This document shows positions 51,886-59,290 of a DNA stretch of 63,841 bases, one piece after another; positions within the stretch are counted from its first letter, which is position 1; each line of letters opens with the position of its first letter. The DNA comes from CAZMGD01 sp964565705 (GTDB lineage: Bacteria; Actinomycetota; Acidimicrobiia; Acidimicrobiales; Ilumatobacteraceae), in contig CAZMGD010000006.1 of NCBI GenBank assembly GCA_964565705.1, forward strand, positions 1 to 63,841. Direction: 5' to 3'. The notes under the pieces were generated by a model, which saw only the letters and a list, made by a program, of their open reading frames with translations, ran no database searches and had not been told where the DNA came from. Both the position numbers and the translations under genes were made by a program.

Positions 51886-53850
51886 TCAGCCGAGCGCGTA
51901 GTCGTCAGGATCGAGCTCGCGGGTCATCTCCCAGTACTGGTCGATGGTCCACGGCGACAGCGTGTACACCTTGCCGGCTGGGTTCTTGTAGTGGCTGTGG
52001 GTGATCGACGGGTGTGCCCAGACGAGCTGGCCGATCTCCTCCTGGTGCCAGGCCGCGTACCGGTCGTGCACGTCCTGACGCACCTCGACGCTGCGCGCGC
52101 CCGCTGCCAAGGCGTGGTGGATCACGTCCATCGCATGGCTGACCTGGTATTCGGAGTGGAAGAACAGGCTCGAGCTGTGGGCCAGGTTCGTGCCCGGCCC
52201 GTACAGGTAGAAGAGGTTCGGGAAGTTGGGCGACGTCACCCCGAGGTACGCGGTCGGCTCGTCGCCCCACTGATCGCGCAGCGACGCGCCACCGCGGCCG
52301 ATCACGTCCATCGGGGCGAGGAAGTCGTTGTGCCGGAAGCCGGTCGCAGAGCAGATCACGTCCGCCTCGCGCAGCGTGCCGTCGGCGGTGACGACACCGT
52401 TCGGAACGATCCGCTCGATGCGGGTCCGCACGAGCTCGACGTCGTCCCGGCGTAGGTTCTGCAACCAGAAGCCGTCGTCCTGCAGGATCCGCTTGCCCCA
52501 CGCCGGGTAGTCCGGGACGGACAGCTCGACGAGATCGGGGCGGCCGTCCAGCTGTGACCGGATCCACTGCTCCAGCATCCGGCGGTGGGCGAGGTTGGTC
52601 TCGCTGATCGCCACGCCGTCGTCCTGGGGGTAGTCGGGATCGAGCCGGAACGGCGCGGCGCCCCTGGCGATCCCCGGGTAGGTCTGGATGAAGCGGAACC
52701 AGCGGGCGTAGAAGGGCAGATGGCGGATCGCCCAGTGGGCACCATCGGGCACGTACGCCCGGTACACCGGGTTGGGCATCATCCACTGGGCGGTTCGCTG
52801 GTAGATCGTCAGCTGCTCGACGTCGTCGGCGATCGCGGGTGCGATCTGGAAGCCGCTCGCCCCGGCGCCGATCAGCGCGAACCGTGTACCGCTGATGTCC
52901 AGGTCCGCGGGCCATCTCGCCGAGTGGAACGACGGTCCGGCAAAGGAGTCCATGCCCGGTATGTCGGGCAGCTTCGGGAGGTTGAGCGAGCCGACGGCGC
53001 TGATGACGAACCGCGCATCGAGCACCTCGTCGGTGCCGTCCGGGTTGGTCACCTCGACCCGCCACGAACCCGGCCGCTCGTCCCAGTGCAGGCCGGTGAC
53101 CGTCGTGCTCCACCGGCAGTGCCGATCGAGCTCGTACTTCGCGACCACGCCCTCGAAGTAGGCGCGCAACTCCGGGTGCTGGCAGTAGAACTGGCTCCAG
53201 TCCGCGGGCTCGAACGAGTAGCAGTACTGGTGGCTGCCGACGTCGACGCGGGCGCCGGGGTAGCGGTTCTCCCACCAGGTGCCACCCGGTCCGCCGTTCT
53301 TGTCGATGATCGTGAACGGCAGTCCGGCCTGCGACAGGCGGATGCCGGCGAGGATCCCCGACTCACCGGCGCCGATGACGACCACGGGCGAGCGCGCCTT
53401 GACGTCGTCGGCGATGCTGTCACCCCAGTCGATCGCTCGCGGGTCGGGCCCGGCGAAGCGCATGTCCTCGCCCATCATCGCCGCCAGGCGAGGCTCGATC
53501 GGTGCGGCGGCCATGAACGTCATCAGCTCCTCGAGCACATCGCCGGGGAGGTCGGCCGGCTGGCAGCCCGCTTGCCGGTACGCAGCGATGACGGGCACGG
53601 CGCGTCGGCGCACGTCGGCCTGATCCTGCGTGCTCATCCCGATCTGGAAGTCGACCATCGAGGGCCCTCGGGTCAGCGTCCGCCCGCGGATCCACGTCGG
53701 ATCACCGGTCATGTGCACGAGCGAGCACAGGAGGACCGGCACGCTCACGTCCTCCAGCGCGCTGGCGATCGCCACATCGTCGTCGGTGAACGGCTGGCCC
53801 GCGTGCGGGTTCCGGTCACGTCGGCGCCGCGTCCCCTGCGCTTCCAGCAT
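51886..53850 (-). CDS. Flavin monooxygenase, Baeyer-Villiger type with N-terminal extension
   Basis: 654 residues. The first 150 residues (from MLEAQGTRRRRDRNPHAGQP; includes ALEDVSVPVLLCSLVHMTGDPTWIR) are the alpha-helical extension of the 4-hydroxyacetophenone monooxygenase group. The FAD motif GAGESGILAG follows at about 160, then the BVMO fingerprint FAGPSFHSARW, the NADP motif GAGASGFQ and SATGFRHNDF. It makes esters or lactones from ketones. A -10 box TATCAC seven bases before the ATG suggests a leaderless message. It diverges from a MaoC-like pair, so the two could work on one ring system (inference). Confidence 0.9.
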   Translation of the reverse strand: MLEAQGTRRRRDRNPHAGQPFTDDDVAIASALEDVSVPVLLCSLVHMTGDPTWIRGRTLTRGPSMVDFQIGMSTQDQADVRRRAVPVIAAYRQAGCQPADLPGDVLEELMTFMAAAPIEPRLAAMMGEDMRFAGPDPRAIDWGDSIADDVKARSPVVVIGAGESGILAGIRLSQAGLPFTIIDKNGGPGGTWWENRYPGARVDVGSHQYCYSFEPADWSQFYCQHPELRAYFEGVVAKYELDRHCRWSTTVTGLHWDERPGSWRVEVTNPDGTDEVLDARFVISAVGSLNLPKLPDIPGMDSFAGPSFHSARWPADLDISGTRFALIGAGASGFQIAPAIADDVEQLTIYQRTAQWMMPNPVYRAYVPDGAHWAIRHLPFYARWFRFIQTYPGIARGAAPFRLDPDYPQDDGVAISETNLAHRRMLEQWIRSQLDGRPDLVELSVPDYPAWGKRILQDDGFWLQNLRRDDVELVRTRIERIVPNGVVTADGTLREADVICSATGFRHNDFLAPMDVIGRGGASLRDQWGDEPTAYLGVTSPNFPNLFYLYGPGTNLAHSSSLFFHSEYQVSHAMDVIHHALAAGARSVEVRQDVHDRYAAWHQEEIGQLVWAHPSITHSHYKNPAGKVYTLSPWTIDQYWEMTRELDPDDYALG

Positions 53851-53857
53851 GGGGGTT

Positions 53858-53863
53858 GTGATA
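53858..53863 (-). promoter_or_regulatory. Putative -10 box of the BVMO gene
   Basis: On the minus strand TATCAC (53863-53858) lies seven bases upstream of ATG 53850. The gap between the two divergent genes is only 23 bases, so the promoters overlap. Confidence 0.35.
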
Positions 53864-53873
53864 GCACGGCCGC

Positions 53874-54434
53874 ATGTCTGCAGACGATGCGTCGGGGTTG
53901 CGCGCCCGGCTGGACGGGCTCGTGGGCAAGCCGATGAGCGGCTCGGGGTCGAGCGTCGCGCCTGACCCGGTGAACCTCCCGATGATCCGCCACTGGGCGG
54001 CCGCGTTCGACGACGCCGACCCGGTGTACACGGATCCGGACGCGGCAGCCGGGTCGCGGTTCGGGCAGATCATCGCTCCGCCATTGATGCTGCAGACCTG
54101 GACGTTCCCGACGCCGGTCATCACCGGCATCGCCGAGCGCGGGGGCGCGCCGACCGAGTCGAGGGGTGAGTCGGCGCTGACGGTCCTCGACGACGCTGGT
54201 TTCACCGGCACGCTGGCGTCGAACTCCGAGTTCGAGTTCGAGCGACCCCTGCACCTCGGCGAGGTGGTCTCGTCGCAGAACCACCTCGAAGCGGTGTCGG
54301 AGGAGAAGCAGACCCGTCTCGGCCGGGGCTACTTCGTCACCTGGGTCACGACCTACACCGCCGACAACGGCGACGTCGTCGGCCGCCAGCGGTTCCGAGT
54401 CCTGAAGTTCCAGCCGCCGCGAGGTGAGGGGTGA
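53874..54434 (+). CDS. MaoC-like dehydratase subunit (N-terminal/FAS1_DH type)
   Basis: 186 residues, single hotdog domain of the FAS1_DH_region type: VNLPMIRHWAAAFDDADPVYTDPDAAAGSRFGQIIAPPLMLQTWTF at the start and ASNSEFEFERPLHLGEVVSSQNHLEAV. This is the non-catalytic partner type seen in heterodimeric enoyl-CoA hydratases such as ChsH1/ChsH2 of steroid side-chain breakdown. The next gene supplies the partner with a GTGA overlap. Together they would hydrate an unsaturated acyl-CoA. Confidence 0.82.
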   Translation: MSADDASGLRARLDGLVGKPMSGSGSSVAPDPVNLPMIRHWAAAFDDADPVYTDPDAAAGSRFGQIIAPPLMLQTWTFPTPVITGIAERGGAPTESRGESALTVLDDAGFTGTLASNSEFEFERPLHLGEVVSSQNHLEAVSEEKQTRLGRGYFVTWVTTYTADNGDVVGRQRFRVLKFQPPRGEG

Positions 54435-54835
54435 CAGCGATCCAGGTCGGCGACCAGCTGCCGACGCTCGAGATCCCGATGTCCGCGACCCGGATCGTCG
54501 CCGGAGCGATCGCTTCGCGCGACTTCATGCCGGTACACCACGACCGCGATTACGCCCAGTCGCAGGGCGCGCCCGACATCTTCATGAACATCCTGTCGAC
54601 GACCGGTCACTGCAGCCGCTACCTCACCGACTGGGCGGGGCCGGAGTCGTTCGTCAAGCGCCTCGCCCTGCGCCTCGGCGCGCCGGTGTTCCCCGGCTCG
54701 ACGCTGACGTTCGACGGCTCGGTCACCGGCGTGTCCACCGTCGGTGACGAGCTCCACGTCGAGGTCGAGTTCACGGCCACGAACCAGCTCGGCGCCCACG
54801 CCACGGCCACCGCGCTGGTGACCCTCCCCGCCTGA
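54431..54835 (+). CDS. MaoC-like dehydratase subunit (catalytic type)
   Basis: 134 residues from a GTG overlapping the previous stop. The hydratase-2 motif is recognisable in SRDFMPVHHDRDYAQSQGAPDIFMNILST (Asp/His catalytic pair), followed by VFPGSTLTFDGSVTGV and ATNQLGAHATATALVTLP. Small MaoC subunits of this size work with a partner such as 53874-54434. The assembly gap begins 15 bases after the stop, so a further operon gene may be missing. Confidence 0.82.
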   Translation: MTAIQVGDQLPTLEIPMSATRIVAGAIASRDFMPVHHDRDYAQSQGAPDIFMNILSTTGHCSRYLTDWAGPESFVKRLALRLGAPVFPGSTLTFDGSVTGVSTVGDELHVEVEFTATNQLGAHATATALVTLPA

Positions 54836-54850
54836 CAGTGCTCCATACCC

Positions 54851-54950
54851 NNNNNNNNNNNNNNNNNNNNNNNNNNNNNNNNNNNNNNNNNNNNNNNNNN
54901 NNNNNNNNNNNNNNNNNNNNNNNNNNNNNNNNNNNNNNNNNNNNNNNNNN
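54851..54950. other. Assembly gap of 100 N
   Basis: A run of 100 N, probably a standard-length placeholder. It ends 24 bases before hairpin element copy 2, which may have broken the assembly. Its true size is unknown. The 389 bases from 54836 to 55224 hold this gap, the hairpin, a gene relic and the operator. Confidence 0.9.
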
Positions 54951-54974
54951 CCCGCTCCGTTCCCACTCCGTTCT

Positions 54975-55015
54975 TGCGGTCGAACTGCGCCCGTTCCGGG
55001 CGCAGTTCGACCGCA
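54975..55015. repeat. Long-hairpin repeat element, copy 2
   Basis: A perfect 19-base stem, TGCGGTCGAACTGCGCCCG, with loop TTC. Compared with copy 1 (41584-41624) three stem positions differ, and in each the opposite arm has changed with it. The AGAACG flank lies on the left here, so the element is inverted relative to copy 1. Confidence 0.85.
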
Positions 55016-55033
55016 GGTTCCACGGGGTTGGGC

Positions 55034-55186
55034 ATGGCTCACGGCGTCACCTGCGCCGGCAACGGTGGGATGGTGACGGTCGACGACGAGGCGTTGTCGC
55101 GGGTCGAGCTGCAGGCGTTCCTCGACGAACACGGCATCGACACGCGCGCGATCTGGACCGGCAACGTTCCGGCCCGTCGATCCTGA
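55034..55186 (+). pseudogene. C-terminal relic of a DegT/RfbH-type aminotransferase
   Basis: One frame ends in LQAFLDEHGIDTRAIWTGNV, matching the end region of the DegT/DnrJ/EryC1 dehydrase-aminotransferase family (LExxGIxTRxxWTGN). The N-terminal 300 residues, including the PLP lysine, are absent, and the conserved RQP after TGN is altered. It ends at a TGA directly before the operator at 55188. Confidence 0.45.
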
Positions 55187-55187
55187 C

Positions 55188-55212
55188 TTTCCTTATCACC
55201 GTTCAGGACTGG
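55188..55212 (+). promoter_or_regulatory. Operator of the sulfotransferase operon (copy A)
   Basis: TTTCCTTATCACCGTTCAGG and five following bases are identical, save one, to 59233-59257 before cysD. The core TCCTTATCA-C-CGTTCAGGA (55190-55208) is an imperfect palindrome of the size TetR dimers bind. The ATG of the first gene follows 13 bases later. The promoter itself is weak to the eye; CTGACT at 55183-55188 is in the -10 place. Confidence 0.6.
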
Positions 55213-55224
55213 TACGGTCGCCGC

Positions 55225-56400
55225 ATGAGCAGTGGGGAAATGTCCGAAGCACAGGCCTGGGCGGACGTGCTGGCACGGTTGGCGCAGCTCGGCGAGGAGA
55301 TCGTCGCCGACCCGTTTCCGTCAGGCGACGTCGCCCACCGCGGCGCGTTCGCCCACCTTCTCCAGCAGACGTGGTGCTGGCTCGGTTGGTCGGTGTTCCA
55401 CGCCGACCCGACCCGCCCGTTCTTCCAGCGCCAGAACGACCTGATCACCCAGTGGGGCGGCCCCAACGCCGACAACATCTATCGCCATGCCCGGATCGCC
55501 GCCGACCGGCGCTATCGCATCCGGGGGCGGATGAACTCGTGCGAGGAGTGGCTGCTCGCGATCCGCAAGGGGTTCATGGGCCAGCCCGTGTGGGGCACCG
55601 TGCACGAGTGCACGGCCACCGACTTCGGCATCGGGCCCGGCGACGAGTTCGAGCTGCTGCTCGGCGGCGAGGAGCAGGAGGGCAACTGGGTGCCCCTGCC
55701 CCCGGGCGCGGTGAGCGCCTCGTTCCGGGAGTACTACTACGACTGGCAGCCGGCCGATCCCGCGTTCTTCACGATCGAGTGTCTCGACCCCGTCCTCGAC
55801 CCGCGGGATGATCGCCACGCCGATCTCGCGGCGCGCCTGCAGGACGGGATCGCGATGGTGGAGCAGTCGGTCCGCAACTGGAACGCCTACATGATCGAGA
55901 AGCGGGCGGCGGGCACGGACAACGTGATCGACCCGCCGATGATCAACACCGGCGGGCTCGCGTCGGCCCGCTACGTGTTCTGCCACTGGAACCTCGGCCC
56001 GGACGATGCGCTGGTGGTGGAGACCACCGTGCCCGACGCCCGCTACTGGAGCTTCCAACTCTACGAGATGGGAACGTACGAGCTGGTCGACTTCCTCGAC
56101 CGACCGAGCTCGCTGAACCACACGCAGGTGGCGGTCGACGGCGACGGCCTGGTGCGGATCGTCGTGTCGGCCCGCGACCCAGGCGTGGCGAACTGGCTCG
56201 ACACCGGTGGGCGGCAGATCGGGCAGTTCAACTACCGCTACTTCTGGTCGCACGGAGATCCGACGTATTCCTCCAAGGTCGTGCCGGTCGACGAGGTGAC
56301 GTCGGTGCTGCCGGCCGACACCTCGACGGTCACGCCCGATGAACGCCGTGCCGCGATGGCCGCCCGCCTCGACCACTTCGCGTGGCGGTACCGCACGTGA
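55225..56400 (+). CDS. DUF1214-family protein
   Basis: 391 residues. The C-terminal half has the DUF1214 pattern: ALVVETTVPDARYWSFQLYEMGTYE, LDRPSSLNHTQVAVDGDGLVRIVVSARDPGVANWLDTGGR. The N-terminal half (QQTWCWLGWSVFHADPTRPFFQRQNDLITQWGGPNADNIYRHARI) is a helical part often found with it. Relatives occur beside sulfotransferase and lipid-modifying genes in actinobacteria, but no reaction is established. It is the first gene after the operator at 55188 and overlaps the sulfotransferase by GTGA, so it is probably needed with it. Confidence 0.8.
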   Translation: MSSGEMSEAQAWADVLARLAQLGEEIVADPFPSGDVAHRGAFAHLLQQTWCWLGWSVFHADPTRPFFQRQNDLITQWGGPNADNIYRHARIAADRRYRIRGRMNSCEEWLLAIRKGFMGQPVWGTVHECTATDFGIGPGDEFELLLGGEEQEGNWVPLPPGAVSASFREYYYDWQPADPAFFTIECLDPVLDPRDDRHADLAARLQDGIAMVEQSVRNWNAYMIEKRAAGTDNVIDPPMINTGGLASARYVFCHWNLGPDDALVVETTVPDARYWSFQLYEMGTYELVDFLDRPSSLNHTQVAVDGDGLVRIVVSARDPGVANWLDTGGRQIGQFNYRYFWSHGDPTYSSKVVPVDEVTSVLPADTSTVTPDERRAAMAARLDHFAWRYRT

Positions 56401-57650
56401 GTTGGGAGGCGCAGCCGCGGCCGGCGTGGGCCGACGCCGTGAACCGCGGCGAGATCTGGCCGATGTCAGAAGTTGCATCTGCACCATTCACGCTCGACCG
56501 GGTGGCGGGGGAGGCGGCGACCCGGCTCGGGCTCACCCGACTGGAGGTGCTGGAAGCGCTCGGCCACGACGCGCTCGAGGCGCTCGATGTGCTGCTGCCG
56601 TCGCTCGAGGTGGAGGCGCGGCTGAACGTGCTCGGCCGGTGGATCACGCACCGGTTCATCGCTCGCCTGATCGACCAGCGCCTCGCGCTCGACGAGTACG
56701 TGCGCCGGGTGCCCGCAGTGCTCGACGAGCGGATCGTCGAGCCCTGGTTCGTCGTCGGTGCCCCGCGCACCGGCACGACGATCCTCGCCGCGCTACTCGC
56801 TCAGGATCCGAACCACCGCACGCCGATGGGCTGGGAGCTGCTGTACCCGGCGCCGTCGCCGGCTCTGAGCGACGACCTCGACGAACGCCTCGCGCTGGCC
56901 GACCTGGAGCTGCGCACGCCGCAGGTCGTGTCGGGCGGGCTGACCGCGATCCACGAGTACTCGGGGCGGATGTACAAGGAGTGCCTGTCGGCGATGTCGC
57001 TCGGGTTCCGGTCGGAGGAGTTCACGGCCCGCTACGACGTACCGACCTACGAGGCCTGGCTGCACTCGACGGACATGCGACCCGCGTACGACCTGCACCA
57101 CCGGGTGCTGCAGGTGCTCCAGCACGCCGCGCCGCCGCGGCGATGGGTACTCAAGACGCCCGTGCACCTCCAGAACCTCCCGGTGCTGCTCGACGTCTAC
57201 CCCGATGCGCGACTCTCCGCGACGCACCGAGACCCGCTGTCGATCATCCCGTCGGTGTCGAGCCTGGTGGCGACGCTGCGGTCGGCCCACAGCGACCACG
57301 TCGATCTCGATGCGATCGGCCGCTACCACGTCGACCTCTATGCGCGTGCGCTCGATGCCTTCGTCGATCAGGTCAACAGCGGTGGGCTCGACCCGGCGCG
57401 CCTGACGAACAGCCGCCACACCGACTTCCTCGCCGATGCCCTCGACGTGATGCGGGGCTTGTATGCGCACTTCGGCTGGGAGCTGAGCCACGACGCTGCC
57501 GAAGCGATGACGGTGTACCTCGCCGACCACTCCGAGGGCGCGGCCGGCGGCCACGCGTACGACCTCGCGTCGTTCGGCGTGAACGGCGACGAGGTGCGCT
57601 CGCGCTTCAGCCGCTACGTCGACGCGGTCGGTCTGGCCTCGACGCGATGA
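56397..57650 (+). CDS. PAPS-dependent sulfotransferase
   Basis: 417 residues from GTG 56397. The 5'-phosphosulfate-binding loop is FVVGAPRTGTTILAALLAQD at about residue 118. The 3'-phosphate-binding strand and helix are in LSATHRDPLSIIPSVSSLVATL. HDRVLQVLQHAAPPRRWVLKTPVHL-like sequence (VLQHAAPPRRWVLKTPVHLQ) gives the conserved Lys-Thr-Pro. It belongs to the actinobacterial Stf-like Sulfotransfer_3 group, which sulfates lipids, sterols or glycolipids. It acts in the cytoplasm with PAPS, which the cysD/cysNC operon nearby would make. The acceptor is unknown. Confidence 0.9.
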   Translation: MSWEAQPRPAWADAVNRGEIWPMSEVASAPFTLDRVAGEAATRLGLTRLEVLEALGHDALEALDVLLPSLEVEARLNVLGRWITHRFIARLIDQRLALDEYVRRVPAVLDERIVEPWFVVGAPRTGTTILAALLAQDPNHRTPMGWELLYPAPSPALSDDLDERLALADLELRTPQVVSGGLTAIHEYSGRMYKECLSAMSLGFRSEEFTARYDVPTYEAWLHSTDMRPAYDLHHRVLQVLQHAAPPRRWVLKTPVHLQNLPVLLDVYPDARLSATHRDPLSIIPSVSSLVATLRSAHSDHVDLDAIGRYHVDLYARALDAFVDQVNSGGLDPARLTNSRHTDFLADALDVMRGLYAHFGWELSHDAAEAMTVYLADHSEGAAGGHAYDLASFGVNGDEVRSRFSRYVDAVGLASTR

Positions 57651-58300
57651 ACGGCGACCGCACGCCCGGGGTCTCCGCCGTCGAGCTCGCGATGTCGATG
57701 GGCGAGTCGCTGCCTTGGGCGGATTCGATCACCGACGCCGAACTGGAGCTGGCCGCCGCGGGCAGGGCCCTGCTCGACGCGATCGCCGCGTCGTGCGCGG
57801 ACGACGCGGTGAGGGGCCGGCTCGCCGCCCAGCTCCGGGCGATCTCCGACGAGCTGCTCGCCGGCGGCGGCCGCGATCCTGTGCGGCTCGTTCGCCACCC
57901 CGACGGGCGGATCGAGAACCTGATCCAGGCCGGTACCGGACGGCTGAACCCGCGCTCGCTGCGGATCGACTACGACGACGACCCGGCGACGACTGCGGTC
58001 CACGGCACCTGTGTGCTCGGGGCGTCGGCGGTCGGCCCACCCGGCCGTGCTCACGGCGGCGTCGTCGCATCGATCCTCGACGAAGCCCTCGGCCGGGCGA
58101 TGACCAAGGCCGGACGCACCGGAATGACGGTGACGCTCGATGTGACGCTCGCGAAGGCCGTGCCGCTCGGTACCGAGCTCGAGATCACCGGCGGTGTCGT
58201 GTCGACCGATGGCCGCAAGACCTACGCCGAAGCCGCGGTCCTCGTCGACGGCACCGTGCTGGCCACTGGCAAGGGCCTCTTCGTCGCCAGCCGTGCTTGA
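57647..58300 (+). CDS. Hotdog-fold thioesterase (PaaI/ACOT-like)
   Basis: 217 residues. The first 100 residues are helical and not family-like. The hotdog domain follows (about 100-215) with GPPGRAHGGVVASILDEALGRAM, the HGG...D/E active site, and TVTLDVTLAKAVPLGTELEITGGVV. Coupled to the sulfotransferase by ATGA. It may hydrolyse or select an acyl-CoA linked to the sulfated product (inference). Its TGA stop is the first base triplet of the repeat element that follows. Confidence 0.82.
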   Translation: MNGDRTPGVSAVELAMSMGESLPWADSITDAELELAAAGRALLDAIAASCADDAVRGRLAAQLRAISDELLAGGGRDPVRLVRHPDGRIENLIQAGTGRLNPRSLRIDYDDDPATTAVHGTCVLGASAVGPPGRAHGGVVASILDEALGRAMTKAGRTGMTVTLDVTLAKAVPLGTELEITGGVVSTDGRKTYAEAAVLVDGTVLATGKGLFVASRA

Positions 58301-58400
58301 TGGCTCGCTGTTCTGGTGGCTCGCGGCGCTCAGAGGAGTGGCTGCGGCGCAGGTTCGTGGCCGCGCTGGCTGTGTTCGGGGGCTCGCGAAGCCTCTGTGG
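58298..58400 (+). repeat. Diverged copy of the 131-base element
   Basis: TGATGGCTCGCT, GGCTGCGGCGCAGGTTCG, and GCTGTGTTCGGGG occur in the same order as in the cysD-cysN repeat, starting at the same point (the gene's TGA stop). The inner palindrome CTGCG-N-CGCAG is kept. Other parts have diverged. It lies in the 192-base gap before the tetR stop. Confidence 0.6.
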
Positions 58401-58492
58401 GCATCGAGCTTTGAACATCCCGCTCTGAAGGAACCGACCCTTCACGATCCCAGGTCGCCCGAGCCTTGCTTCTTTCAGAAGGGGCGTTTGTT

Positions 58493-59179
58493 TCAGACCT
58501 GGACACGTTCCAGATCGGCGGTGAGCCCGGCGATCAGGAGGTCGAGGGTGTGGGTGAACAGGGCGTCGATGTCGAGCGAGGCGAGGTGGGGCACGCAGTC
58601 GGCGATCAGCGCGAACGAGTCCTGGTCGCCGTCATCGAGCTGCAGCGTCACGACCCGCGAGCCACGAGCAGACGGCTGGACGCGCTCCAACGTCGCCGCG
58701 GTGCTGCGGATGAAGCCGAACGTCGTCCACAGCATCGACCGGGCGTGAGCCACGGCCACGTCGGGCGCGAACCCGGCGCTGCGCAAGGCCACCAGCAGCG
58801 ACTGGATGATGCGCTGACCGCTCTCGGTGTGCAGCGGCTGTGTGCGCAGCATCTCGGTCAGTCCCGGGTGCACCTCGGCCAGCTGCCACACCGATGTGAG
58901 GATCCGGCGCACCGTACGTTCCCATCGCTCCCGCCGCTTGGGCCCGGCGGTGTCGGCCTCCTGCAGCACGGCGTGCGTGGCGGCGCCGAGCAGCTCGTCG
59001 CGGCTGCGAAAGTGCCAGTAGAGCGCCGGGCCGGAGATGCCGAGGTCGGCGGCGAGACGCCGCATCGAGAACGCGTGGATGCCCTCGCGATCGATCCACT
59101 CGATCGCTGCCGAGACGATCTGCGCCTGGGAGAGCGCGACCTCTCGCGAGGAGTTGGCGGGTGCCCGCCGCGACTGCAC
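58493..59179 (-). CDS. TetR-family regulator, probable controller of the sulfation island
   Basis: 228 residues from GTG 59179. Helix-turn-helix: IVSAAIEWIDREGIHAFSMRRLAADLGISGPALYWHFRSRDELL. The C-terminal part (RILTSVWQLAEVHPGLTEML) has the TetR_C layout of the tetracycline-repressor-like group. It is divergent from cysD. The palindrome at 59235-59253 lies between them, over the likely transcription start of cysD, and is repeated before the sulfotransferase operon. It most likely represses both (inference). Confidence 0.88.
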   Translation of the reverse strand: MQSRRAPANSSREVALSQAQIVSAAIEWIDREGIHAFSMRRLAADLGISGPALYWHFRSRDELLGAATHAVLQEADTAGPKRRERWERTVRRILTSVWQLAEVHPGLTEMLRTQPLHTESGQRIIQSLLVALRSAGFAPDVAVAHARSMLWTTFGFIRSTAATLERVQPSARGSRVVTLQLDDGDQDSFALIADCVPHLASLDIDALFTHTLDLLIAGLTADLERVQV

Positions 59180-59204
59180 GATCTCGCAATCCTACCCGAC
59201 CCCC

Positions 59205-59257
59205 TTGACGGCGACCAGGACCTCCCTTAGAGTTTCCTTATCACTGTTCAGGACTGG
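59205..59257 (+). promoter_or_regulatory. cysD promoter with operator (copy B)
   Basis: TTGACG (59205-59210), 17 bases, TAGAGT (59228-59233): a near-ideal sigma-70 promoter with transcription start near 59240. The 25-base element TTTCCTTATCACTGTTCAGG+5 (59233-59257) overlaps that start. Its core TCCTTATCA-C-TGTTCAGGA (59235-59253) is an imperfect palindrome. A repressor bound there would block initiation. Confidence 0.7.
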
Positions 59258-59290
59258 CTCCAGCAACTCGAATCGGAGAGCATCCACATC

